64,000 bases of DNA. Source: Varanus komodoensis (Eukaryota; Chordata; Lepidosauria; Squamata; Varanidae). Where the stretch lies: contig NW_025335641.1 of assembly GCF_004798865.1 (NCBI RefSeq), forward strand, positions 4,505,526-4,569,525, written 5' to 3'. Shown in pieces: positions 34,065 through 46,504 of this stretch (position 1 is its first letter; every line of letters begins with the position of its first letter). A program made the translations under genes and the position numbers. The notes beneath the pieces were generated by a model. The model ran no database searches. It was given only the letters and a program-made list of their open reading frames with translations, and was not told where the DNA came from.

Positions 34065-35935
34065 CCCCTACATCTAGAACTGCTCTTTCCCTCTGGAGAG
34101 CAGGAGCAGATACACAGAAAATACATTCTAAACATCACAGAGTTCCAGAGAAACATTTCATCTATATTTGTCGATGAGATTAAAATACCAGCCAAGATCT
34201 AGGGACTTTCCAGCAAAATAAGCAGTCCCCTTCCGTCACTCCTTTCCCACCCTTCCTCCCTGTAAACATGTCTCCCTTCATCATTCTCAGCTCGGGCCAC
34301 CATGCTCGCACCCTCCTTCGAAGCCTCTCCCACCCAGCCTATGACCCTGGGTGCACCATAAATGGCAAGAGACAGGACAACACTCTGCAAGCTGCATCCT
34401 CCAGAGTCATCGAGTAATAGCTCTGAGCTGATTTAAGAGGCATAGCATCGTCCCAGAAGATCTTGGAAACTGCAGTCCTGTGACAGCTGGAGCTGAGGAC
34501 ATCTAAGAAATCATTAGCAGCATTCTCACCAAACTGCAGTTCCCAGAATTCTTTGAGGGAAGCCATACTATTAAAGTGACAAAAAGCTGATCTGAGTTGA
34601 CAGCACAAGTAGGATCCTGTGATAGAAGGAATATATAAAATATACTCACAGCCTGTATTTCTAGCACAGATGATCATTAGATGGTTCATCCTGTGAACTC
34701 TTACTCACTTTACTGAATTGGCAGGAAGCCACAAGGGGCCACCCTTGTGCTATAGCAAGGCAAACCAGTACAAAAACATTTGTAAGGAAATGTGATAGAT
34801 TATGTCAACTCCAGAGGCTCAGTGATTTATTACTGGGCGTTAATGTAGTTATCAATAAGTAAATAGCAGGAACTTCTCCTCACCCTCATTCTCTCCTTCT
34901 GAGATTACACGTTACATGAAGAATTTTATGTGGTCATATCAGAGGGTAAACAGGAAAAAGTACGTAAGACAAGAATACCGGAGCTTTCATCCACCCCAGT
35001 TTCAACAGTGAAATGCATGAATTATATTTAGGCATATCTCTTGCACTGTCTCCAAGATTTTTAATCAAAACATTACAAATGTCTGTGTATGCATATTAAT
35101 ATTAAACTGTAGCCATTCGGCAATGCTTGTACTATTTCTCACTTTGACATATTTTCTAGAAAATAGCTACACAGTGTGTGGGCTGAATTATTTAACTCAG
35201 TCTTTCTTAACCCAGTGCCCTCCAGATATTCGTCTTGCTACGTCAAGGGCTGATATTACACCTCCCATTACACCTAGAGATAGTGGGAGTCCATCACATT
35301 TTGTGGGCACCAGATTGGAAGTCCGATCTAATGTCATCTTCTGGTTAGACTCCACTACACACAGAAGCACACTTCAAGTTTACTTGGCACTGCATTTGAG
35401 GGGAGGAGATGAGCAAGCAGAGTTTTCAAATGGAGTTAGAAGTTCAGTGCCCCCTTCCCTCAAAGGCTGGGCCATGTGTGATGTGGGAGATGCATGCAGA
35501 TGAAGAGTCACTGCAAAACAGCCGTAACACAAATTCAGGTAGGCCTAAAAGGGCTCTTGAAGTGGATTCCATCCCTAATAACTGCATAACATTTTGCTGC
35601 ATGGTATTTAAAAGTAAAGGTCTTAATATAACTGACTCTTGACTGAGGATGAAGGCAGAACATGTGAGATCAGCAACAAAATGTTTCAAAGTGTTCCCAC
35701 TCTTCTGAGAGTGTGTGGAAGGGTGGTAGAGGCAGCTTAGAAGCAAGAAAAAAAGAAAGTGCTAGAGAGCACCAGGAAGCAATCAGACCCATTTTTTGGC
35801 ACTTTATAGCTATTTAGAGAGATATGTGGCTTTGGGGATAAGAAAGGCTTTAACTTATCCCTGCTCTCCAGAATACATACAATAAGCTGCCCAGGACTTG
35901 ACTAGGTTAATGCCTTCTCTTCCTCTGCCCAACTT
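34065..35935. other. Intergenic DNA, no gene recognised
   Basis: Only short frames without recognisable domains. A repeat trace resembling the one at 5.3 kb lies near 35205-35290 (GTGCCCTCCAGATATTCGTC). Confidence 0.5.
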
Positions 35936-35939
35936 CCCC

Positions 35940-36494
35940 CTCTATTTCAGTTGGCGCGCGCACGGTTCATGCCTGAACTGCTGTCAAGCACCCGCTCGAT
36001 GTATGGGAGCCCCACCCAGCGGTCAGGTGTGCAATTCACGATCATGTCAGGCGGGGCTGCTCCTGGCGCCACATGCCTGCTGCAGCCCTCAGCACGTACT
36101 TTGGGGACAGTGACTGACGAGAGCAGCCCTGATTTGACCCCTCCCCCTCAACCGAACAGGAGCCTGTGCAGCAATCCCTGCGCAGAGGTGACCGCCCACA
36201 GCATCATGCAGCCAAGGGCTGAGAATCTGTTCTGCTTGATTCTAAATCACGTGCCTGAAGGGATGTTGTCACACAGTCTGCTTGATTCTTGCTGGCTTCA
36301 GCACATGTGAGAGGAACCTCCAGTCACAGAAGGTCCCTGTGAAGCCTGTGGAACCTCCTGGCATTTCTTCAGAGGCTGGGGCTTTGCCTTCAGAAGTCCA
36401 AAACATCAGATGATGGCAAGCTGGGCAAGACTGCTTTAGACCTCTTCTCCCTCCTCTCCAGTGAAGGCTCAACCATCATCAGTGCTGAGTTTCA
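35940..36494. repeat. Unidentified sequence abutting the truncated BovB 3' end
   Basis: This stretch is richer in G+C than its left flank (GGCGCGCGCACGG near 35953) and meets the BovB homology sharply near 36495. A 13-base direct repeat, TCTGCTTGATTCT, lies at 36231 and 36278. I do not recognise the family. It may be another inserted repeat or the far side of a deletion. Confidence 0.35.
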
Positions 36495-39445
36495 TCTTCA
36501 GGATCTGTCCTTCTAAAGAGCAGTCAGGGTTGATCTCCTCTAGGACTGAGTGGTTTGATCGCCTTGCGGTCCAAAGGACTCACAGGAGTCTCCTCCAGCA
36601 CCACAATTCAAAGGCCTCAATCCTTTGGTGCTCAGCCTTCCTTATGCTCCAGCTTTCACAGCCATACATTGCAACTGGGAAAACCATAGCCTTGACTACA
36701 CGCACTTTTGTTGGCAGGGTGATGTCTCTGCTTTTTAGTATGCTATCTAGATTTGCCATAGCTTTCCTCCCCAGGAGCAGGCGTCTTTTAATTTCTTGGC
36801 TGCAGTTCTCATCTGCGGTGATCTTGGAGCCCAGGAAATTAAAATCTGTCACTAACTCCATTTCTTCCCCATCCATCTGCCAGGAAGTGAGAGGACTGGA
36901 TGCCATGATCTTAGTTTTCTTAATGTTGAGTTTCAAGCCAACTTTTGCTCTCTCCTCCTTCACCCGCATCAAGAGACTCTTTAGTTCCTCTTAACTTTCT
37001 GCCATTCGAGTGGTATCATCTGCATATCTGAGGTTGTTATTTCTCCCAGCAATCTTAATTCCAACTGGGGATTCATTTAGCCCCACCTTTCTCATGATGT
37101 GCTCTGCATATAAGTTAAATAGGCAGGGCGACAGTATACAGCCTTGCTGAACTCCTTTCTCAATTTTGAACCAATTAGTGGTTCCGTGTCCAGTTCTCAC
37201 TGTTGCTTCTTGATCTGCATATAGGTTTCTCAAGAGACAAATAACATGGTCTGGTACTCCTATCTCTTTAAGAACTTGCCACAATTTGTTGTGATCCACA
37301 CAATCAAAGGCTTTAGCAGTCAATGAAGCAGAAGTAGATGTTTTTCTGGAACTCCCTAGCTTTCTCCATGATCTAGCGTATGTTGGCAATTTGATCTCTA
37401 GTTCCTCTTCTTCTTCGAAATCCTGTCTGTACTTCTGGTAGTTCTCGGTCCACATACTGCTGGAGCCTAGCTTGTAGAATTTTGAGCATAACTTTGCTAG
37501 CATGTGAAATGAATGCAGTGGTGTGGTAGTTTGAACATTCTTTGGCATTGTCCTTCTTTGGGATTGGAATGTAAACTAACCTTTTCCAATCCTGTGGCCA
37601 CTGTTGAGTTTTTCAAATTTGCTGGCATATTGAGTGTAGCATTTTACTGCATCGTCTTTTAGGATTTTGAATAGCTCAACTGGAATATTGTCGCCTCCAC
37701 TAGCTTTGTTGTTGCTCAGACTTCCTAAGGCCCATTTGACTTCACATTCCAGGATGTCTGGCTCGAGGTCAGTGACCACCCCTTCGTGGTTATCAGGGAC
37801 GTTAAGCTCTTTCTTGTATAGTTCTTCTGTGTAATCTTGCCACCTCTTCTTAATCTCTTCTGCCTCTGTTAGGTCCCTGCCATTTTGGTCCTTTATCATG
37901 CCCATCTTTGCATGAAATGTTCCCTTCATATCTCCAATTTTCTTGAAGAGATCTCTGGTCCTCCCTATTCTATTGTTTTCTTCTATTTCTTTGCAGTGTT
38001 CATTTAAGAAGGCATTCTTAACTCTTCTAGCTGTTCTCTGGAATTCTGCATTCAATTGTTTGTAACTTTCTCTTTCTCCCTTGCCTTTCGCTTCCCTTCT
38101 TTCCTCAGCTATTTGTAAAGCTTCCTCAGACAGCCATTTTGCTTTCTTGCATTTTTTTTTCTTTGGGATGGTTTTAGTTGCTGCCTCTTGTACAATGTTG
38201 CGAACCTCCATCCATAGTTCTTCAGGCACTCTGTTTATCAGATCTAATTCCTTAAATCTATTTGTCACCTCCACTGTATATTCATCAGGGATATGATTTA
38301 GGTCATACCTGAGTGGCCTAGTGCTTTTCCCTACTTTCTTCAACTTAAGCCTAAATTTTGCAACCCGAAGCTCATGATCTGAGCCACAGTCAGCTCCTGG
38401 TCTAGTTTTACTGACTGTATAGAGCTTCTCCATCTTTGGCTGCAGAGCACATAGTCAATCTGATTTCTTTGTTGACCATCTGGTGATGTCCATATGTAGA
38501 GTCGTCTCTTGGGTTGTTGGAAAAGAGTGTTTGCTATGACCATCGTATTCTCTTGACAAAATTCTACCAGCCTGTGCCCTGCTTCATTTTGTACTCCAAG
38601 GCCAAACTTGCCTGTTATTCCAGTTATCTTTTGCCTTCCTACATTAGCATTCCAATCCCCCATGATGATATCATTTTTTAGAGTTAATTCTAGAAGGTGT
38701 TGTAGGCCTTCATAGAACTGGTCAACTTCAGCCTCTTCAGCACCAGTGGTTGGGGCATAGATTTGGACTATTGTGATGCTGAATGGTTTGTCTTGGAGAT
38801 TGTATCCCAGTACTGCTTTTCCTACTCTTTTATTGACTATGAAGGCTACTCCATTTCTTCTGAAGGATTCTTGCCCACAGTAGTATACCTGATGGTCATC
38901 TGAATTAAATTCATCCATTCCTGTCCATTTTAGTTCACTGATTCCTAAGATGTCGATGTTCAGTCTTGTCATCTCTTGTTTGACCACATCCAGCTTGCCT
39001 TGATTCATGGATCTTACATTCCAGGTTCCTACAGAGTATAGATCTTTGCAGCATTGGACTCTCCTTTCACCACCAGATACAGCTGCAACCGAGTGTCCTT
39101 TCGGCTTTGACCCAGTCGCTTCATTCTTTCTGGCGCTACTAGTACTAGCCCTCCGCTCTTCCCCCAGTAGCCTATTGGACACCTTCCGACCTGAGGGGCT
39201 CACCTTCCAGTGTCATATCTTTTTGCCTTTTGGTACTGTCCATGGGGTTTTCATGGCAAAGATACTGGAGTGGTTTGCCATTTCCTTCTCCAGTGGATCA
39301 CGTTTTGTCAGAGCTCTCTGCTAGGACCTGTCCGTCTTGGGTGACCCTGCATGGCATAGCTCATAGCTTCATTGAGCTATGCAAGCCCCTTCACCACGAC
39401 AAGGCAGTGATCCATGAAGGAATGCATATTGTGGTGGGTGTTTTT
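36495..39445 (-). mobile_element. BovB/RTE-type LINE, long but broken, minus strand
   Basis: Minus-strand frames cover one RTE polyprotein. An apurinic endonuclease (39203-38340) shows GTWNVRSMN, ISELKWTGMDEF, IIMGDWNANVG and IWTSPDGQQRNQIDYVL. A linker and reverse transcriptase (38433-36580) shows LSNNKASGGDNIPVELFK, KAFDCVDHNKLWQVLKEIGV, GVQQGCILSPCLFNLYAEHI and YADD. The frame changes near 38.4 kb and near 37.55 kb, shifts again within 37.3-37.5 kb, and has a stop just after YADD near 36990, so the copy is inactive. The 5' side reaches about 39445, which is close to full length. BovB homology stops near 36495 before the family's usual 3' end. BovB is abundant in squamates and known for transfer between vertebrates. 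Confidence 0.93.
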
Positions 39446-41582
39446 AAACCATGAATTCAAATATCACCATTTGCTTGTAATCTGCTGATTAGATTTAAGA
39501 GTTTGAATAGATTTAAATTGTGTTAGAGTATTTCAACATGTATTTTACAACTCCCAAGCACTTGAGAGTGATGGCTTGAGACACATTTTAATTCCCAATT
39601 TGAACCTGGCCCAATTTGGTGATGCAATGCACCTGGATTTTCACAGGTGAAGTCACCAAGAAAAATCTAGAAATGGTATTTCCTTGGGGAAACTATTATT
39701 GCAACAGTTAAGACTTTCAAAGTGCAAGCGTCAAAAGAGAAATGCATTATGTCGAACTGACCCCTATAAACTACAGGCAAAAAACTGTAAGACAAATGAA
39801 TCAAAGGAACAGTTTGGTATTGCAACAACTGCTGAATAAACTCAAAGAGCCTATTTCAGCCAGTTACAAGCATCGCTGTTGCTCAGTGGGAGACTCTGGC
39901 TGGTTGTTGGGCCCAGCATTCATCTGGGTCCTGGGACAACTTCAAGCAGCCCACCCCCCTGATCTGTACAGTCATGCACCCCCACCCACAATGCAGCCAG
40001 TACTCTTGGAAACTAACCACATAGAGTAATAGTTCTTCAGGTAGTACTTAAAGCCAGAGAGCAGCCCCTGCTGAGTGGCTGGCAATAGGTTTTGCATTAA
40101 CCCTGGCCGTAAATGGACTGCAGAGCTTGGCAGTCCATCAAGAAGCAAATGCAACAGGTTCGGCAGCAGAGCCTGAGGTGGCACTCTGGGGGAGCTAGAG
40201 GCATGACCAGGGCTCACCAGCACAGCCCAGGCCAAAGACAGGGGATCCAGCTCTCTATCCTAGCAGCAGTTTCAAGCCAGCCAAAGCTGAACTAGTTCTG
40301 CAAGTGGCATATATATTCTAGATGTCGCTCCTTGGAAAATATTGGTCTTCATTTAAAAGGACAGCACACTGCTTCTCAGCAAGGCAGGTTTGTTTTCTGT
40401 TTCTTCTGAACTGGTGTGCTGGTGAAAGCAGCTTGTTTGGAACTGAAGGGGTTATATGGAGAAGTAAGCCATCTGTACTATTCTGTGTCACAGTGAGAGC
40501 AGCAGCGATGTTCAGCAGCTGGCATCATGTTCAGCTTCTGGCAGAGAAGCTTGGGGGTTATCCTGATGCCTTTCTTTCCTGTGTCCTGAGATCTATGTTA
40601 AGCAAATATTAAAATTCATATTCCACTGGCAGTGAGCAATGCCACAAGCACTCACACCAATACAAATCGTGGGTGAGAAGACACGTGGGTCAGCAAACTC
40701 TCATTGAATTGGCAAAATTGTGAGACATATGGTGGTGAAGCAGTTCCAGAAATGAATGAAAAGATGGTGAAATTTATTCCTGGCTTATTGGAAGTGACCA
40801 AGCAGTAGAATTAAAGTTGGAAGTATTCCACAAGAACACTGTCAGAGATTGCGGGAATATGGATTGACTTCAACTGCAATACAGATGTAGAAACAGGACT
40901 GGAGTGAGTTGAAATGATTACTTTCTGCGATCATAATTTGACACGTATACAATTGTTTCCTCACTAGGATACGTCCATGCTAAAGCAGACTTCAAAAAGT
41001 ATTTGTACTCCCAGAATCTGCTGTCAGTGATCTTACTGACTCCATCAGAAACTTGCAAATCAATCACTGCAAATCCAAATGGAGTTTAGAATGGATCATC
41101 CAACTAGGTACTAACGAAGGGTGGCAGTTCTGGCTCTTCCAGCTCTTCTAACTTGAATAAAGATGCTGGGGCTTCCTGATACCTAAAGTGAAGCCAGATG
41201 GTGCCCCTCTGTGTGGAGAAATAATACCAAATATTTGCAAAAGGAACCACTCTCAGACATTTGCCTTTAACAAGTTCAGCCTGGTGATCCTCATCTGCTG
41301 ATTACAGACAAACTGTATGACAAAAGATCTTTCATGCCACTACTGGATCCTGCTCAAATGATGTGATAGTCACTAGTGAAAGTGCACTACAGCTCCTGAA
41401 ATAAGGCATTCCACTGGGAAACACCATGTGAAAAGCCCTTAAAATAAAACATAGCAGTCACTGGTGTGGAGTCACTCCTGCACCTTCTCAAAATGGTCTG
41501 ATTCCCAGCTGGTCCCGATTCTCCTGGGAAACGCAGGAGTCTGCTTTTTGCTCAAGTGCCTGGCTTTCTACCCAGTGGTGGG

Positions 41583-41603
41583 TTTTTTTTTTTTTTTTTT
41601 TTT
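41583..41603. repeat. Poly(T) tract of 21 bases
   Basis: An uninterrupted T run, possibly the poly(A) tail of an old minus-strand retroposon, although the flanks do not identify one. Confidence 0.85.
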
Positions 41604-41882
41604 GAGTGGCCTCATGGCTCACATAAGCATTGTCAGACAAGTGTGCGTGCCGCCGTGCCCACCCAATAGCATCAGACTGCCAACCGATGGAGTTTATGCC
41701 TCTGGATAAGCATCCTTCCTGAAAGCAGAGCCTCCACTGTTGACTTCTTAAGTTTTCCTTAAGAATGACATGAAAACCTGAAATGCAACACAAACTGATG
41801 GAACCTCCCATTATGTGGTGCTTTATAACCCGTCCCTTATCAAACCTGTTCCTCCAACTCTCTTAAAGCAGCGTGTCCTCAC

Positions 41883-41883
<1 letters not shown>

Positions 41884-41917
<34 letters not shown>

Positions 41918-41921
41918 ATAT
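41884..41921. repeat. (AAAT)n microsatellite
   Basis: About nine AAAT/TAAA units without interruption. Confidence 0.95.
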
Positions 41922-44900
41922 CAGATCAAATTCTGCAACAGGGGAATATTTTCCCCTCTCCAAAATTGACAAGGTCTGCTTTATCACCTCCCTATAATTC
42001 CAGTAGGTACTCTGAAATTATGCATGCAGAGGAGATCTGAAGAGTAGAAGCAGCTATGGGACAGCAAAATTATGAACCAATAAGCAGTGCCATCTCATAT
42101 GCACACCCAGAAGAAAGGTAAGGCAGTATGTACGAGTAAGCATTATAAATCTGACTTACTTAAAACCCAGAATTGCCAAGAACTCCAGCAGTGGCAGCTT
42201 CGTTTTATCCCTTCCTCTTATCACAACACCATCGAGACACGGTCCAAAAGGTCATGCATTTTAAGAGGGATACACATACGCAGATTACACTGAATGGTTC
42301 AAGATAAATGGAAGCAGTGCACTAAATGGATTTCAAGAAAGAAATCCAGTGATGCTTAAAAAAAGGAAGGAAGGAAGGAAATATTGAGATCAGAATAAAT
42401 ATCAGTCAGAGCCTGGCTGTTAATATGCTTTGTGTCAAGGCCTCAAAAAGCCGTCTGTCTGCTCTCCTTCCAAGCAGAGAGCACACAAGGTTATAGGTGG
42501 TTGGGCCAGGGGAACTCCACATTCCTGCATGCCATTGAGCATTGTATTGTGGAATTTGCACAGCGGGGCGATGGAGATTTGGAGACTAGCCAATATGCGA
42601 GAACTACACAAATCCATGAGACATGGCATTGCGCCTCCCTGCATTTCTGAAGAAGTGGGGAGCTCCCATACAGCATGTTTGCATGGCAAATGGCTGTACT
42701 GCTGCCCAAGGAAAGCCGTAAATATTGCAGCACAGGGAAAAGGGTGTGCGTCACAAGAGTATGACCCAGATAATTATCATGGCATTATTGTACATACATC
42801 TGTAAAAAATTCAGCGCTCATTACTCAGATTCTCAGAAGGCAGCTGGCTTAGTGCTAAGACATGTGCAGCGCCATTATTTCCTGATGTTACATTACCTGC
42901 AAATGTGGTATCTTTGCCTCGGCTTCAGATCAGGATTTTGAATCAGCCAGTTTTTGTTTTTCCTTTTAAGACAGTTTAATATCTTCCTGTTCTCAGTCCC
43001 CCACACAGCCACTGACACACCCAACCCCTCTCCTTGCCTGTCCCCAAACACCAGGCTGTGCTTGAACTCATATCCTTGACCAGGTAAGGTTCACAACTCT
43101 AGCACTGGGGCCCCCGCTGCAAACACAGAAGTGCTCAAGTTCTCCCTTGAGCTAGGAGAAATCAGAGTTCACTAACACCTCAGGCATGAAGACTCCAGGA
43201 CATTCCTGCACTCCCGCCTCCCGGGAGAAAGACAGTTCCTTCTTCTCAGACTTAACAAGCACGGAGACAAGCAGAGATGACCTGGAAAGCATTGCCTCAC
43301 TGCTCCCTTTCGTGGCCATGTGTTCACACAGAGCTCATGCAAAGGGCTGGGAGAGGCTGGAGGGCTGGGCCAGTAGCTGTCCTGCTTAGTACACAAAGCA
43401 ATAACAATAGTGAGATCACTCTTCTTTCCACCAGCTATGTTCTTTCAGTCTGCTCAAATGGTGTTGTGCGCGTGTGCGTGTCCCGACCGTCCCGTACAGG
43501 TGCTACAGCCCCCTCCAAGAAGAAGAGCAAAAGGAAATTTATCATTCTACCTTTACTCTCTGACTCTATTTCTATACATGATATTAGAGCAAATGACCCC
43601 AGCTGATGCATTTTTAAGAGCACTGATCACATGTGAAATGAGTGTGCTGTATATTTCCCTCAATCACATGGGAAAATACAGCAGACTATCACAAAGTTAA
43701 CTGTGCACATTCACATGAATGACTACACATGGACAGCATAAAAAGGGATCTTAGACATTTCATGGGCTATTCACGTATTCTCCAAGTAATGTAGGGAATT
43801 ATACTCAGACTGGCAGTGTAAACAGAGCATTTTGTATATTGCTGGGCCCTTCAAATGTATAAGATGCACTTGAAGACAATGGATATTGACCTGACCATGT
43901 ATACAAACCTTGTTTTCCAGCATCACTTAAGAGATTATGCCTATTAATAAGCAGTGTATTGCATTCCCTTCTTATGAAGGGATAAGGCATGAGAAGAAAT
44001 CACTCTCCCAGTAATTCACAGAGATATGTATAATGGCTATAAACTTTGAATCTGATATTTAAAATAATCTGAAACAGCAAAAACATGCACAAATTACAGC
44101 ATGATGCTAGGCATGTCTACTCAGAAGCAGATCCTGTTCCGTTCAGTGATGCCCACTTCAATGTAAAGATGCAGCTTAGACCTGGTTCACATGATCCAAC
44201 AGCCAACCAAGGGCTGTGATGCATGCTGGCCACTATATGAATATGCAGCTTCTAACTAGGAGTTGTCATGCTATTCGCACCCAACTGGTGGCGACTGAGG
44301 ATTAAGCAATGCTGGCATAACCTACCGGCTGATAACCCCTTTGCCCTTTCCCCCCAGCATCCCTTCCTGTGGCCTGCCCCAAGTGCCTCATCTGTTACAC
44401 AGAGGTGGCAGGTGAGACTTAGGGAGGTATGCCTGCCAGCCACCAGCTCGCCGCACTAAGGACAGGGACTGCAGGCCAGGATGTGCAGGGCGGCCGGACT
44501 CCCTTCCAGGGGGCGCCACCAAATACGTCCCACACCCCTTGTCTGTTGCTTAGCTACTGTGCACTGCAGGGGAGTCATGTTCTGCAAACTGATTGATTCT
44601 GTCTTTCATTTTATTCAGAGTGCGTGCTTGTCTCAATATGGCATGGAGTAAGGCTGAATTTGTGGGATGCAAAATTTTAAAGTTTAAATAGTTCTGTAAT
44701 GAACTATGTCTGGCAGAACTATGCTATCTGTCTTATTAAAAAAAATCTCCAGTGAAACATAGCCCAAACATCTTATGTTAAACTGAAAGCCTCCATGACC
44801 CTGATGAGCTACAGAGCTGTTCCAGACTTGCAACTTTATGGTACATGTTTGCCTAATAAAGGCAATTGGAATGAAAACTTTCAATGCAATATTGGATATC

Positions 44901-46189
44901 AATAAATAATGTACTGGGACTGGCATCCCTTCCAACTTTAAATCAAAAAGGAGGGCATTTGGGGAGTAATTTCGGGAGCAAATCCTCTAAAGCATTTCTA
45001 GATGTCAGGCACTAAGAAAGAAAAAAATTCTAATGCCATGATAGGGTCCACATTAGAATTTCTAGTGTCAGCATAAAATAGTAAGGTTGAATGGCAGAGT
45101 AAGGAGAAAAGCAGTGATCCAAAAGAGCAAAGGTTTTTTATAATGCATGCAGTTAGTATGGGAAATGAGCCTTAAAAACCAAAAACATCAGAAAAAGCCA
45201 ATGGATCTGCTCCTAGGAACACAACATAGGAGTGTAGCCACGCTATCAAACTCTATCTAATGTATATAATTTCCTGCAGCTAACTGGCCATCCTGTGCAT
45301 TTATGTAATGTGATTTTGCTGCATTTTCTTGTTTGTCTTGCATACATCTGAATTTCTTCCATTCCATTGCAAATGTCCATGAAATAAAAGCATATGTTCT
45401 GTCATAGCAACATTCTAATACAAACACAGAGTAATCTTTGTTCACTGGAGTACACAGTTCAGTTTTGTCTTATTAACACAATCTGCATCTACATACAGTT
45501 CAATTACATTCCATAGCAACCGCACAAATACAAATTAATGTTTTTTTGGTAGGGGGCGGTGGTTTAAAAAATATTTTCTGGGAAATAGCTTGGAACCTAA
45601 AAGGGCAGAATGCACTGTCGTAAGCAAATACAGCTCAGATTGGGTGGCATTATGACTATAAATGGATTCTTTGCATAGGTCTTCTTGCAAAGAATAGAAC
45701 TAATTTCTATATAATAAAGATTTGCTTAATAAAGATTATTCTTAGCCTCAAAAGCAAGTCTGTGTTTTTTTAGAATTGTTTCAAAATAATGATCTGCAAA
45801 TAGCATTGCTAAGACAATTGCTACACATTTAGGCCAAAGAGGAACACTACATATTTGGAGCTGTAGTTGTGAAACCACCTGGAAATTCTACTGCAGCTAG
45901 TAAAATATATTGCTTGTTTGTGGCTGAAAAATGAAACTGAATCTTTGGATGTTCAGTTTCTCTTGCTTTTACTCTTAGATGCAACTAAGAGGAATGCAAA
46001 AACAATATTGTAGACCCACTGCTTGAGTTATAAGAAAACACCTGATACATTTCTAAAATGTGGAGCATTAAAAGGTCTCAGGAATCTATGGCTGTCTGAA
46101 CACTCTTTCCATACCTCTGTATTCATATTCCTGACCTTTTTAAATTTTACCTTTCAGTGGCTGTTCTTGCAAAATATCTAAGACAAGAG

Positions 46190-46500
46190 TGATGTGCGGC
46201 GGCAGTTCAGACTTTTTTTGTATTATCTTGTACCATGCAGTGGTACTATCAAGGATGTTCAGGGCCAGAAGGGGTTGAAACCTCTACTCAACCGCGCTGT
46301 GGTTCTGGGACTATTGGTGGTCTCCATAGGAACTGAGGCAAGGGGGGGGAGCCCCTCCTTGTATTTCCTGGACACAAGAAGGGGAGGGGCTTCCACCTAA
46401 AGTGAACTCTAAGCTTCAAAGGTTTTTCTAGATCCAGGCTTTCTGTGCACGCGCAAAAGCCCGTATGTGTGATGCACAGACTAGAGAGGAATTGAGAGTT
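46190..46500 (-). mobile_element. Fossil retroelement terminal fragment (candidate)
   Basis: The segment contains GAACTGAGGCAAGGGGGG, AGGGGAGGGGCTTCCACC and TATGTGTGATGCACAGACTA. The TGTGTGATGCACAG block and a TAAGCTT block in front of it recur in the same order and orientation near 50640-50695, beside the gag-like fossil. I take it as an end region of the same retroelement family. Broken, non-coding and old. Confidence 0.4.
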
Positions 46501-46504
46501 CATT

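Larger units (their letters stand above)
39450..46185. other. Intergenic DNA, no gene recognised
   Basis: Contains simple repeats and short open frames. The stretch about 40620-41460 has moderate complexity with no recognised repeat or gene; its frames are interrupted. A short GGAA repeat lies at 42365-42380. No exon could be supported. Confidence 0.5.

Noticed and set aside
36461-36994. Plus-strand open frame of 177 residues
   Set aside because: It lies antisense to the BovB reverse transcriptase region and has no domain of its own.
40620-41460. Possible processed pseudogene
   Set aside because: The texture looked coding in places, but no frame stays open and no protein family was recognised.
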